Part shown: one piece after another, positions 8,152 through 16,373 of the stretch
How positions within the stretch are numbered: the first letter of the stretch is position 1
Layout: the number at the start of each line of letters is the position of its first letter
NCBI GenBank assembly: GCA_964572685.1
Contig: CAZNFJ010000007.1
Location: forward strand, 1-56,845
DNA from: UBA2653 sp964572685
GTDB lineage: Bacteria > Pseudomonadota > Gammaproteobacteria > Legionellales > Legionellaceae
Direction: 5' to 3'
DNA: 56,845 nucleotides
Program-made: the position numbers and the translations under genes
Notes under the pieces: model-generated
What the model was told of the DNA's origin: nothing
Database searches by the model: none
The model's input: the letters and a program-made list of their open reading frames with translations, nothing else

Positions 8152-9141
8152 ATGACAGTATCATTTTTAAAAAAACTAGTAAATTTGGCCATTATTTTGG
8201 CTTGGGCTGTTTTGATGTTAGGTGCTTACACGCGCTTAACCGATGCAGGTTTGGGTTGTCCGGATTGGCCTGGATGTTATGGTCATTTGGTGATGCCTGC
8301 AGTGGATATTGTTCAAAAAGCATATCCCCATACCTTGATTGAAAGTGCTAAGGCGTGGACAGAAATGGCTCATCGTTATCTGGCGGGGTCCTTGGTATTC
8401 ATTATCATGAGTATTTTAATTGGATTGAGATTTCAAAAACGAGATTCACTTGCGGTATCTACAAAATTACAAGTATTTTTATTGGTATTAATTGGTTTTC
8501 AGGCTGCTCTTGGCATGTGGACGGTCACTTTAAAACTTGTACCTCAGGTGGTCAGTGGACATTTATTGGGCGGTTTTTTGATATTTTCAAGTCTTATTGC
8601 CATGCGTTCTCAAATGATGCCACCTGTGAATACATCCTGGGCTTGTGTTAAGAGCTATATAGGATTGGGTTTATTGATGACATTAATTCAAATTGCCTTA
8701 GGTGCTTGGGTGAGTTCTAATTATGCCGCCATCTCCTGTATAGGCTTTCCAATGTGTAATGGTCAATGGATCCCTCCCCTTCATTTGAAAGAGGCGTTTC
8801 ATTTGATCCAGCAAATTGGTCCCAACTATCAAGGTGGATTGTTGGATATTGACGTTCGCATGACCATTCAATGGGTGCATCGACTCGGAGCGTTCATTGT
8901 TTTTGTTTATTGGAGTGTTTTATCTTGCGTATTGCTGAAGAAAATTCATTCACAATCCATTCATCGTATTGTTTGGTTATTAATCTCTTTATTAATATTA
9001 CAAGTTATTTTAGGTGTTATCAATGTGTCTTATTTGCTCCCTTTGTATGCTGCGGTGTTGCATAACGGTGTGGGCGCTTTGATTTTAGGTACGATAGTCA
9101 TGATATTTCAACGGATTCAATGTGAGAAAAAAACATGTTAA
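8152..9141 (+). CDS. ctaA: Heme A synthase, COX15/CtaA family
   Basis: This 329-residue polytopic protein has about eight helices in two related four-helix halves. It shows the family sequence GAYTRLTDAGLGCPDWPGC near the first helix, and EMAHRYLAGS and QWVHRLGAFI, whose histidines are expected heme ligands. It oxidises the C8 methyl group of heme O to give heme A. A loop cysteine pair (CIGFPMCNG) fits the type with a disulphide in the second half. GGTGG-like upstream bases (8143-8148) serve as a weak ribosome site. It overlaps ctaB by 7 bp. Confidence 0.95.
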   Translation: MTVSFLKKLVNLAIILAWAVLMLGAYTRLTDAGLGCPDWPGCYGHLVMPAVDIVQKAYPHTLIESAKAWTEMAHRYLAGSLVFIIMSILIGLRFQKRDSLAVSTKLQVFLLVLIGFQAALGMWTVTLKLVPQVVSGHLLGGFLIFSSLIAMRSQMMPPVNTSWACVKSYIGLGLLMTLIQIALGAWVSSNYAAISCIGFPMCNGQWIPPLHLKEAFHLIQQIGPNYQGGLLDIDVRMTIQWVHRLGAFIVFVYWSVLSCVLLKKIHSQSIHRIVWLLISLLILQVILGVINVSYLLPLYAAVLHNGVGALILGTIVMIFQRIQCEKKTC

Positions 9142-10010
9142 GGATTGATTTATCCATACTGAAAGATTATTGGGAACTTAGTAAGCCTCGCGTGGTTGCA
9201 TTGATGTTGGTAACGGTATTGGTGGGGATGTTATTGGCCCCTCGTGAGTCTTGGTCTTGGATGCTGATGTTTTCAACATTAATGGGCATTTCATTATGTG
9301 CGGGAAGTGCGGCGGCTATTAATCATCTTTTAGATTGTCATTTAGATGCTAAAATGCAACGTACTCAAAATCGACCGGTTGTTAAAGGCAGGGTGACGCC
9401 TAAACAGGTATTACTGTTCTCATTGTTGATGGCTAGTCTTGGGGTTTTTATTTTGTATAATAATGTTAATCCATTAACCGCAGGTCTTACTTTTTTGAGT
9501 TTAATTGGATATGCGGGTATTTATACTGGATTTTTAAAACGAGCGACAACGCAAAATATCGTCATTGGAGGACTTGCAGGTGCTGCTCCGCCTTTATTGG
9601 GATGGACCGCTATTACCAACCATATTGACCCTCAGGCACTTTTATTGGTACTGATTATTTTTGTTTGGACTCCACCTCATTTTTGGGCTTTAGCTTTGCA
9701 TCGTCTTCATGATTATCAAAAAATTGATATCCCGATGTTCCCGGTGATTTATGGTGAAAAATTAACTAAACTTCATGTATTATTATATGTTTTTTTATTA
9801 ATTATCGTGACACTTTTGCCGGTTGTGATAGGGATGTGTGGTCGTATTTATTTGGTGGGAGTAATGCTTTTAAATCTTCGATTCTTATATTGGGCAATTA
9901 TTTTATATCGAAAAGAACAACCAAAGACCGCTATTTCAACGTTTAAATATTCTATTTATTATTTATTGGGTTTATTTATTTTACTTTTAGTTGATCATTA
10001 TTGTAGGTGA
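9135..10010 (+). CDS. ctaB: Protoheme IX farnesyltransferase (heme O synthase)
   Basis: This 291-residue UbiA-superfamily prenyltransferase has about eight or nine helices. The first Asp-rich site is AAINHLLDCHLDAKMQRT followed by NRPVVKGRV, as in CtaB/CyoE. The second site is LHRLHDYQKIDIPMFPV, typical of heme O synthases. It adds a farnesyl group to protoheme to make heme O, the substrate of CtaA next door. The gene overlaps ctaA at its start, and the SCO gene follows 7 bp after it. Confidence 0.95.
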   Translation: MLRIDLSILKDYWELSKPRVVALMLVTVLVGMLLAPRESWSWMLMFSTLMGISLCAGSAAAINHLLDCHLDAKMQRTQNRPVVKGRVTPKQVLLFSLLMASLGVFILYNNVNPLTAGLTFLSLIGYAGIYTGFLKRATTQNIVIGGLAGAAPPLLGWTAITNHIDPQALLLVLIIFVWTPPHFWALALHRLHDYQKIDIPMFPVIYGEKLTKLHVLLYVFLLIIVTLLPVVIGMCGRIYLVGVMLLNLRFLYWAIILYRKEQPKTAISTFKYSIYYLLGLFILLLVDHYCR

Positions 10011-10017
10011 GTTTGAG

Positions 10018-10656
10018 ATGAAAGAGACAACACGTGTCTATTTAAAAATTACTCTGTTAGGGTTGTTATTTATGATGTCCTTGTTTTTAGGGCTTTATGT
10101 TTATCAGCAAAGTATTCCCAAAACACCCCATTTGCATCATGCAACCTATGTTGGTCCTGGGCGTATGTTATCTGCTTTTGAGCTCCAAAAAACGGATGCT
10201 CAAGTTTTGAACTTGAGTCATTTGGTGGGGCATTGGACTATTTTGTTTTTTGGATATACGCAGTGTCGGTCGATTTGTCCCACTACCATGGATATGATGC
10301 ATCATGTTTATGATAAACTTCGACAAGATGGCATATTACAAAGACCAGAAATGATCATGATCTCTCTAGATGGAGATAGAGACTCACTGGAAACCATGCG
10401 TCATTATGTGACCGGGTTTGATAAGGAATTCAAAGGCGCCATTGGTCAAAAATCTATGGTTCAAAAATTAACTCAGGAATTAGGCGTTGTATATGATTCG
10501 CAAAGTGATCAAAACGATGGACAAATCGATCATAGTGGTAGTTTAACCCTTATTAATCCTGCCGGAGAAGTGGTGGCATTTTTTATTCCCCCCATGCAGG
10601 TTCAAGACATTGCGCAAGATATTGAAACGCTCACCAAAACATTCAAGATAAGGTAA
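10018..10656 (+). CDS. SCO1/SenC family copper chaperone
   Basis: This 212-residue protein has an N-terminal membrane anchor (about 10-29) and a periplasmic thioredoxin fold. The copper site is complete: CRSIC (Cys83 and Cys87) and the distal His172 in DHSGS. The family delivers copper to the CuA centre of cytochrome oxidase subunit II. The start at 10018 is chosen because AGGTGAG (10005-10011) precedes it. An in-frame ATG at 9991 lies inside ctaB. It is the last gene of the oxidase-assembly unit. Confidence 0.93.
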   Translation: MKETTRVYLKITLLGLLFMMSLFLGLYVYQQSIPKTPHLHHATYVGPGRMLSAFELQKTDAQVLNLSHLVGHWTILFFGYTQCRSICPTTMDMMHHVYDKLRQDGILQRPEMIMISLDGDRDSLETMRHYVTGFDKEFKGAIGQKSMVQKLTQELGVVYDSQSDQNDGQIDHSGSLTLINPAGEVVAFFIPPMQVQDIAQDIETLTKTFKIR

Positions 10657-10660
10657 AATT

Positions 10661-11569
10661 ATGAAAATCGCCATTTTATCCACTAACGCATCATTATATT
10701 CTCATCAGAGACTTATTCAGGAAGGTGAAAAACGAGATCATGAAATGGTGGTTATAAATCCTCTACATTGTTATATGAATGTTAATGCTGCATCACCCTC
10801 AGTCTATTATAAAGGAGGAGTATTATTGGAGCATTTCGATGCGATTATTCCTAGAATTGGAAGCAGTAATACATTCTACGGAACTGCCGTATTAAGACAT
10901 TTTGAAGCCATGGGGGTTTATACCTTAAATACCTCTTTAGCTATTGCTCGTTCACGCGATAAATTTCGTTCTTTGCAGTTATTGGCACGTAAAAGCATTC
11001 CCATGCCTTTAACAGGCTTTGCTCAATCCCCTGATAGTACAGAAGATTTAATCCGTTTAGTCGGAGGTTCGCCGGTTGTTATTAAATTATTAGAAGGAAC
11101 ACAGGGAAAAGGAGTGATGTTAGCCGATAGTCATCAATCTGCTGTATCAATTATCAATGCTTTTAAAGGTATGGGGGCTAATATTTTAGTTCAACAATAT
11201 ATCGAGGAATCTCGAGGAACCGACATTCGTTGTTTTGTTGTAGGTGGAAAAGTAATTGCTTCTATGGAAAGAAAAGCCAAAGAGGGTGAGTTTAGAGCTA
11301 ATATTCATCAAGGTGGTTCATCGCGCAAGGTTAGACTATCACCACAGGAGCGTTCTATTGCTATCGCTGCTGCTAAAACCATGGGGCTTAATGTGGCCGG
11401 CGTTGATTTAGTGCGTTCAAAACATGGTCCATTGGTTTTAGAAATTAATTCTTCTCCAGGGTTGGAAGGCATTGAAAAATCAACACGCGTAGATATCGCA
11501 AGTAAGATCATTACCTATATGGAAAGCCATGCGCATCCGGTCAGCCGTAATAAATCATTTCAAGCTTAG
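10661..11569 (+). CDS. rimK: RimK-type ATP-grasp glutamate ligase
   Basis: This 302-residue ATP-grasp enzyme is of the usual RimK length. Recognisable parts are the N-terminal KIAILSTNASLYSHQRL, DAIIPRIGSS, ATP-binding GSPVVIKLLEGTQGKGV and the metal-binding end VLEINSSPGLEGIE. RimK adds glutamates to the C-terminus of ribosomal protein S6, and related enzymes make other peptide-like products. It begins 4 bp after the SCO gene, so it may be cotranscribed. Its stop codon overlaps the stop of the convergent small gene at 11566. Confidence 0.93.
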   Translation: MKIAILSTNASLYSHQRLIQEGEKRDHEMVVINPLHCYMNVNAASPSVYYKGGVLLEHFDAIIPRIGSSNTFYGTAVLRHFEAMGVYTLNTSLAIARSRDKFRSLQLLARKSIPMPLTGFAQSPDSTEDLIRLVGGSPVVIKLLEGTQGKGVMLADSHQSAVSIINAFKGMGANILVQQYIEESRGTDIRCFVVGGKVIASMERKAKEGEFRANIHQGGSSRKVRLSPQERSIAIAAAKTMGLNVAGVDLVRSKHGPLVLEINSSPGLEGIEKSTRVDIASKIITYMESHAHPVSRNKSFQA

Positions 11570-11796
11570 TGCTTGGATCTTTCCAATAAAATGCGCGTGT
11601 TGATTTCTAATTCTTTTGATATTTTATTTAGGATATCTGGGTTGGGTATACAGTCGCCATGAAGTATAGACGCTGCTTGAAAGGGTTTGATTTCAAGTAC
11701 TTTTGAGAGCGCATGGATGCGTTCACTATCGTCCATAGGAAATCCCAAGGCATCTAATTCCTCATTGAAGTTTACTGAAAAATCTTTTCTAGACAT
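11566..11796 (-). CDS. Small protein with a possible XRE-like helix-turn-helix
   Basis: This 76-residue acidic-to-neutral protein is all helical by composition. The segment about residues 30-65 (VLEIKPFQAASILHG, then DILNKISKELEI) has the rhythm of an XRE/Cro-type helix-turn-helix. A GGAGA six to seven bases upstream supports ATG 11796 (MSRKDF) over the TTG at 11808. It lies 71 bp after pit on the same strand and ends convergent with rimK. It could be a DNA-binding regulator, but the family is not identified. Confidence 0.6.
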   Translation of the reverse strand: MSRKDFSVNFNEELDALGFPMDDSERIHALSKVLEIKPFQAASILHGDCIPNPDILNKISKELEINTRILLERSKH

Positions 11797-11824
11797 ATCA
11801 TTCTCCAAAAGTGTCTTTTTTATT

Positions 11825-11830
11825 TATATA
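11825..11830 (-). promoter_or_regulatory. Candidate extended -10 promoter element for the small HTH-like gene
   Basis: On the minus strand the bases read TGCTATATA (11833 to 11825), an extended -10 form, about 30 bp before the ATG at 11796. No good -35 box was found. This would allow the small gene its own transcript separate from pit. Confidence 0.35.
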
Positions 11831-11867
11831 GCACAAAAAAACATATTTTGCAGAAATGATGGTACCT

Positions 11868-13127
11868 TTAAAAAAAGTGTTGTAGTTGAGGTAGAAAGTA
11901 CATTAATATTTTAAAAATAATCAAAGACATTAAACTGGCGGCTGGCAGTGTGATGATCCATGACATGAAAATATTACGTATAACGACAAGATTTAAGGCT
12001 CCAATACCTCGGGCAAGACCTACACCTAAAACTGCGCCGACAAGTGTTTGTGTTGCAGAAACGGGAAGACCTAATGTATTAGCGATAATCACCGTTGTTG
12101 CGGCCGATAGGGTTGCTGCAAAGGCACGACTGGGGGTAAGTGCTGTGATTCCGCTGCCGACGGTCTCAATAACCTTACGTCCATAAATCAAAAATCCAGC
12201 AACAACACCCACACAACCAAAAAGTAAAGTCATACTGGTTAATTGACTGGGCTCAAAATTAATATTCTTGATTTGAGAATAAGAAAAAATTTGATTGAGT
12301 GGGCTTGTGGCGAGCGCCACATCATTCGAGCCATGCGCAAAAACCATGATACATGCCGTCATAGCCATTAATATACCAAAATATTTTTCAATTTGATTAA
12401 ATCTATCTTTACGTTTCAGAGTAGGCCTTTCGGGCAATCGATTAAGAATGATGATGCCTAATAATGTGATGATGCCGCTGGTGCTAAAAGAAATGACAAA
12501 ACCACTGATGAAGCTGTAATGTACGTGAAAATGGGTTAAGCCCTTGAGTATGATCATATAAGCCAATACCAGGCCTGTTAAAAATAGGTAAATAGGCATC
12601 ATCCACTCTGCTCGCCTTAAAGGATCAGAGGCAACAAAAATAGTCGATTGGATGGTCAGAAAAAGAGCGTAAGAAGTCAGTCCTGCAATCAATGGCGAAG
12701 TTATCCATCCTAAGGCAATGTGATAAACCTGAGACCAGTGAACAGCCTGTGGACCAAGAGCAAGAGCGCCAAATCCCACGACAGAGCCTACGAGTGCATT
12801 GGTGATAGATACCGGAACACCAAAAAAACTGGCCAAATTCATCCAGATGGTACAAGCTGTTAAGACGGAGAGCATGCCTAATATTAGAATTTTAGGCTCA
12901 TTGCTTAGCAACTGTGTATTGATGATGCCATCTTTCATCGTTTCGACCACGTGAGCGCCTCCTAAGAAGGCGCCAGCGAATTCAAAGATGATCGCAATCG
13001 AGATGGCCGTTCTGACAGTGACAGCCTTAGATCCCATGGTGGTACTCATGACATTGGCTAAATCATTGGCGCCAACGCCCCAGGTCATGAGAAAACATAG
13101 AATAATGCCAAATACTAAAATAGTCAT
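11868..13127 (-). CDS. pit: Inorganic phosphate transporter, Pit family
   Basis: This 419-residue inner-membrane protein has about 10-12 helices. Both internal-repeat signatures of PiT transporters are visible: GANDLANVMSTTMGSKAV near the N-terminus and AHGSNDVALATSPL in the second half. It takes up phosphate, probably as a metal-phosphate complex with a proton or cation. A PhoU-like partner lies 34 bp upstream on the same strand, the usual pairing for this family, indicating a two-gene operon. Confidence 0.95.
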   Translation of the reverse strand: MTILVFGIILCFLMTWGVGANDLANVMSTTMGSKAVTVRTAISIAIIFEFAGAFLGGAHVVETMKDGIINTQLLSNEPKILILGMLSVLTACTIWMNLASFFGVPVSITNALVGSVVGFGALALGPQAVHWSQVYHIALGWITSPLIAGLTSYALFLTIQSTIFVASDPLRRAEWMMPIYLFLTGLVLAYMIILKGLTHFHVHYSFISGFVISFSTSGIITLLGIIILNRLPERPTLKRKDRFNQIEKYFGILMAMTACIMVFAHGSNDVALATSPLNQIFSYSQIKNINFEPSQLTSMTLLFGCVGVVAGFLIYGRKVIETVGSGITALTPSRAFAATLSAATTVIIANTLGLPVSATQTLVGAVLGVGLARGIGALNLVVIRNIFMSWIITLPAASLMSLIIFKILMYFLPQLQHFF

Positions 13128-13161
13128 TTTTACCTTCTGTTAAAATTTAGGCGTTGCGGAG

Positions 13162-13833
13162 TTAACGAGCGATCAAAATTTGTAGTCGTCCCCCAATTGA
13201 TTGTGCTTCATCAGCTAAATCACCAATCCATTGGAGTAATTGATAAAGAAACATCACATCCACTGGAGGATAATCCTTTTCAATTTTAAATAATTCTTCG
13301 CGAATTTTTGCTAAATCATCATCACAATGATGTTCAATGACATCTAAGGTGCGGATCATGTCTTCTACAACTTTAACTTCATTTCCTCGAAACCCTGTTT
13401 CGAGTAATTCATCTAATTCATTAATTGCTTTGCAGGCTTGTTTAGCTGCGTCAAGACAACGTGTTAAACAATTTTGAAGATGTTTTTGAATACTTGGTGG
13501 AATTTGCATTTTTCGACCCATTAATAAACCTGCGATATCTTTCGATTTATTGGCAAGGCGATCTTGGGTTTTTAATAGCTCTAAAATATCAGAGCGAGCA
13601 ACGGGTAAAAATAAACCCGTAGGGAGATGTAGACGTAATTCTTTTTTGATTTCATCGGCTTCACGCTCAAGCTGGATGATTTGTTGGTGGTGTTGATGAG
13701 CGTTATGCCATTCATTATTGAGTACCGCTTCCAATAAAGGGTTTAATTGCTTTGCACAGGTATAGGCTTTATGCATATGTTGTTCTATAGGTTTGATCGG
13801 AGAAGGACCAAACACATTAAAAATATTACCCAT
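13162..13833 (-). CDS. DUF47 (PhoU-like) phosphate transport regulator
   Basis: This 223-residue helical protein is of the DUF47/TIGR00153 family, distantly related to PhoU. It opens with the family-typical SPIKPIEQHMHKAY and carries acidic stretches such as QLEREADEIKKEL and ELLETGFRG that can bind metal. Members almost always precede a Pit gene and are thought to control its activity. It is the first gene of the phoU-like/pit unit, and the promoter should lie in 13834-13926, though no clear boxes were found. Confidence 0.9.
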   Translation of the reverse strand: MGNIFNVFGPSPIKPIEQHMHKAYTCAKQLNPLLEAVLNNEWHNAHQHHQQIIQLEREADEIKKELRLHLPTGLFLPVARSDILELLKTQDRLANKSKDIAGLLMGRKMQIPPSIQKHLQNCLTRCLDAAKQACKAINELDELLETGFRGNEVKVVEDMIRTLDVIEHHCDDDLAKIREELFKIEKDYPPVDVMFLYQLLQWIGDLADEAQSIGGRLQILIAR

Positions 13834-13926
13834 AATGAATCAATTTTTTATCAAAATTAAAGATATCTTATCATAAGAGCTTACTTGAAGATAGGGTGGA
13901 GGTTAAAAATAGGTGAAAATCATTTA

Positions 13927-15225
13927 CTAGTACAATGAGCAGTCAGGATGCTCAAACATTATGGATGTGTCATTTAAAGCACAAGGTTTGAATAGACGAT
14001 GTGATGTGTTGAAATGATTGGGTGGTATTGAGTTTTTAACGATAGCAAGGTTGGGGGTGTTTACATGAGATTCGGATATATAAAGAGGTTGAGCCTCATT
14101 TTGTAAGTGTCGTCTGTTGGCATGAGGTTCAGATGTATAAAGACGTCGAATATCTTTTTGTAAGTGTTGATTGATGTTTTTATTATTTTGAAAAATCATA
14201 TAATCCTTCAGTTGATAAACCATGAACTGAAACATGACCATGATAATGCCAATCATGAGCAAGTGATTGGAAAGGGTAATGGCAATAACAGTGCCGCCTG
14301 CAATCAGTGCAAAGGCCCAAAGTTCATGATAACAACGCCCTGATGCCCTTTGATAAAAGGCTATTTCTTCTAAATAATGAGCTTGATTTGCAAGGAATAG
14401 GTCTTGTGAATCGTTGATATTAAAAACGGGTTCAATGGGTTTTGATAGTTTATACAAAGATATCGCGCTATAGGCGAGCTCAACAAAAGATGAGGCGATA
14501 AATAAATAACCCGAAACAGGATTGATGAGGCCTTGGCTTGCATAAAGTAGACCTTGTGCCACGATAATAAATGAATCAACCAAAAAAAACTTTAGAATTT
14601 TATTGATTTTATTTTCTGTTGTTGTGGCGTGATTGTTGTATACTTTGTAACACTTTGAAATAAAGTCAATCAATCGGTATATCAATGTTAAAAAGGCAAT
14701 GTTTTCTGCAATCCATATATGTTGCAAAGTGAATTTTAGAATCGCTTGACCATGCTTTAAAAAATAATCAAGCATTTGATTCCAAATCTCTGAATGAAAT
14801 ATGCCAATGGTCACAGAGGCTCCAATCAAGATACTTAATCCTCCTAAGCTATACATCCCGTAGGAATATTGAATAGGTTTAAGGTTTTTAATTGAATGAA
14901 TATGTGGGTGGAGTCGATGATAGCCTTGGTGAGTCAGAAATTCGAGAAAATTAATCAAATTATGTGACATATGAAGAGAGTGGCAATGGTATATGAAGTG
15001 TTCCTTGAGATCGTTAACTTGATCTGGCGCGAGTACTTTTAAAATATTTTCGAGGCCCGATGTATCTTCCGTATAATTGGTTTGAGAAAAAAGTTCAAAT
15101 GGATTGATGTTATGGCTTTCGGCAAGTTCAACCAGGAGCCATTTACACGATTGAATGGATGCGCCTTTAAGCGCACCAATAACAATTTCTTCCAGTTTTT
15201 GTTGAATGCTATTTTGATTGTTCAT
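13927..15225 (-). CDS. Unrecognised multi-pass membrane protein with C-terminal repeats
   Basis: No family was recognised in this 432-residue protein. Residues 1-120 look soluble and helical. Hydrophobic helices follow at about 126-143, 170-188, 211-232, 237-257, 302-318 and 321-337. The soluble tail (340-432) carries two copies of a 19-residue unit, LYxSExHxNxxxL, starting at 362 and 381 and encoded by a 57-bp imperfect tandem repeat. The start overlaps the end of yhbY by 17 bp, so translation is probably coupled. It is not part of the usual yhbY neighbourhood. A membrane or secreted-effector role is speculation. Confidence 0.7.
   Translation of the reverse strand: MNNQNSIQQKLEEIVIGALKGASIQSCKWLLVELAESHNINPFELFSQTNYTEDTSGLENILKVLAPDQVNDLKEHFIYHCHSLHMSHNLINFLEFLTHQGYHRLHPHIHSIKNLKPIQYSYGMYSLGGLSILIGASVTIGIFHSEIWNQMLDYFLKHGQAILKFTLQHIWIAENIAFLTLIYRLIDFISKCYKVYNNHATTTENKINKILKFFLVDSFIIVAQGLLYASQGLINPVSGYLFIASSFVELAYSAISLYKLSKPIEPVFNINDSQDLFLANQAHYLEEIAFYQRASGRCYHELWAFALIAGGTVIAITLSNHLLMIGIIMVMFQFMVYQLKDYMIFQNNKNINQHLQKDIRRLYTSEPHANRRHLQNEAQPLYISESHVNTPNLAIVKNSIPPNHFNTSHRLFKPCALNDTSIMFEHPDCSLY
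14064..14170. repeat. 57-bp imperfect tandem repeat in the membrane-protein gene
   Basis: CATGAG-AGATTC begins at 14064 and a related CATGAG-GTTC begins at 14121, exactly 57 bp apart. The similarity continues to the TTGTAAGTGT that ends each unit (14101-14110 and 14158-14167). A period of 19 codons preserves the frame, and the encoded units start at residues 362 and 381. Confidence 0.8.
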
Positions 15226-15481
15226 TTTTTCTGTAAATCACTAATACGTGGCCAATCGTATCAATCAAATGCGCGTTAACACTGCTAAGTATTTGATTGT
15301 TGATTGTTTGCCGTTCAGGTTTTTCAACGCCACTAATTTTGATTTTTATGCATTCATGAGCTTTTAATGCAAGATCAATCTCATTAATGACTGCCTCTGT
15401 TAATCCTTTTTGACCGATTAAAATTACAGGTTTTAAATGATGGGCTTGTTTTCTTAAATTTAATAATTGCTCTTTATTCAT
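15209..15481 (-). CDS. yhbY: YhbY family ribosome-associated RNA-binding protein (CRM domain)
   Basis: This 90-residue protein consists of a single CRM domain. Family features are NLRKQAHHLKPVILIGQKGLTEAV, with the GxxG-type RNA-binding loop (GQKG), and a central HECIKIKI strand. YhbY associates with pre-50S particles and acts in ribosome assembly. It is divergent from rlmE, the standard gammaproteobacterial arrangement. Its stop overlaps the start of the following unrecognised membrane-protein gene by 17 bp, which is unusual. Confidence 0.92.
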   Translation of the reverse strand: MNKEQLLNLRKQAHHLKPVILIGQKGLTEAVINEIDLALKAHECIKIKISGVEKPERQTINNQILSSVNAHLIDTIGHVLVIYRKNEQSK

Positions 15482-15701
15482 GTTGCGACGCTCTTAATTT
15501 AGTCAAATTTTGCAGGTATGATACCCATCTCCATCTTTTAACACAACAATTCTTAGAATTTTAATTAAAAAGATGGTATATTTTATTACTCAGTTGAGAT
15601 GAATTAAGCATTTTTTAGTTTAAATAAACGACACTATGTTTTTTATTTTACTATGTTTTATCTTTTTTGTAAATATTATTTTTATGGTACCCTAACTTTT
15701 T
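15482..15701. promoter_or_regulatory. Divergent yhbY/rlmE intergenic region with a 10-bp direct repeat
   Basis: This AT-rich 220-bp spacer must hold promoters for both directions. ACTATGTTTT occurs at 15633-15642 and again at 15650-15659, 17 bp apart, close to where an activator or operator might lie. No convincing -35/-10 pair was found. rlmE has no recognisable ribosome-binding site before its ATG. Confidence 0.3.
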
Positions 15702-16322
15702 ATGAAAACATCAAACTCATCCAAGCGTTGGCTTAAAGAACATTTTGCAGATGTTTATGTTAAAAAAGCCCATCAACAAGGCCTTAGAAGCCGTGCATAT
15801 TTTAAATTAGAAGAATTGGATCAAAAAGAACATCTTTTTAAAAAAGGGATGACGATATGTGATCTCGGTGCAGCTCCTGGCGGATGGTCGCAATACTTGG
15901 CACAGAAACTCAGTGGACAAATACAAATTTTTGCATTAGATATTTTACCAATGGAACCACTTTCTGGAGTGGATTTTTTATGTGGCGATTTTACTGAAGA
16001 TAGTGTTTTAGAATGTTTAAGCCAGAAATTGGTTGTGAGGCAGGTAGATGCAGTGATATCTGATATGGCTCCAAATTTTAGTGGACACAAACAAGTTGAT
16101 GTATTGAAATCCATGTATTTGGCTGAGTTGGCCTTGGATTTTGCTTTGTCGATGCTCAAACCAGGTGGTTTTTTTCTGGTGAAGTTATTTCAAGGAGAAG
16201 GATTTGATCTTTATTTAAAAAACATTCGTACTCGATTTCAACAGGTTAAAATTTTAAAACCGCTTGCTTCACGCGATCGATCTCGCGAGGTTTACTTACT
16301 AGCGAAAGGTTTTAAATTATAG
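15702..16322 (+). CDS. rlmE: 23S rRNA (uridine-2'-O-)-methyltransferase RlmE
   Basis: This 206-residue Rossmann methyltransferase, also called FtsJ/RrmJ, is of normal length. It has the N-terminal KRWLKEHFADVYVKKA and GLRSRAYFKLEE, SAM-binding motif I CDLGAAPGGWSQYL, and motif DAVISDMAPNFSG. The expected catalytic K-D-K-E set is in place (Lys of RSRAYFK, Asp of SDMAP, Lys of LVKLFQGEG). It methylates 2'-O of U2552 in 23S rRNA. It sits directly before ftsH, as in E. coli. Confidence 0.95.
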   Translation: MKTSNSSKRWLKEHFADVYVKKAHQQGLRSRAYFKLEELDQKEHLFKKGMTICDLGAAPGGWSQYLAQKLSGQIQIFALDILPMEPLSGVDFLCGDFTEDSVLECLSQKLVVRQVDAVISDMAPNFSGHKQVDVLKSMYLAELALDFALSMLKPGGFFLVKLFQGEGFDLYLKNIRTRFQQVKILKPLASRDRSREVYLLAKGFKL

Positions 16323-16373
16323 TAATTTAGAAAGATATTCTCATTTGCTCAATTCTCTAAAGAGGTAAGTATT

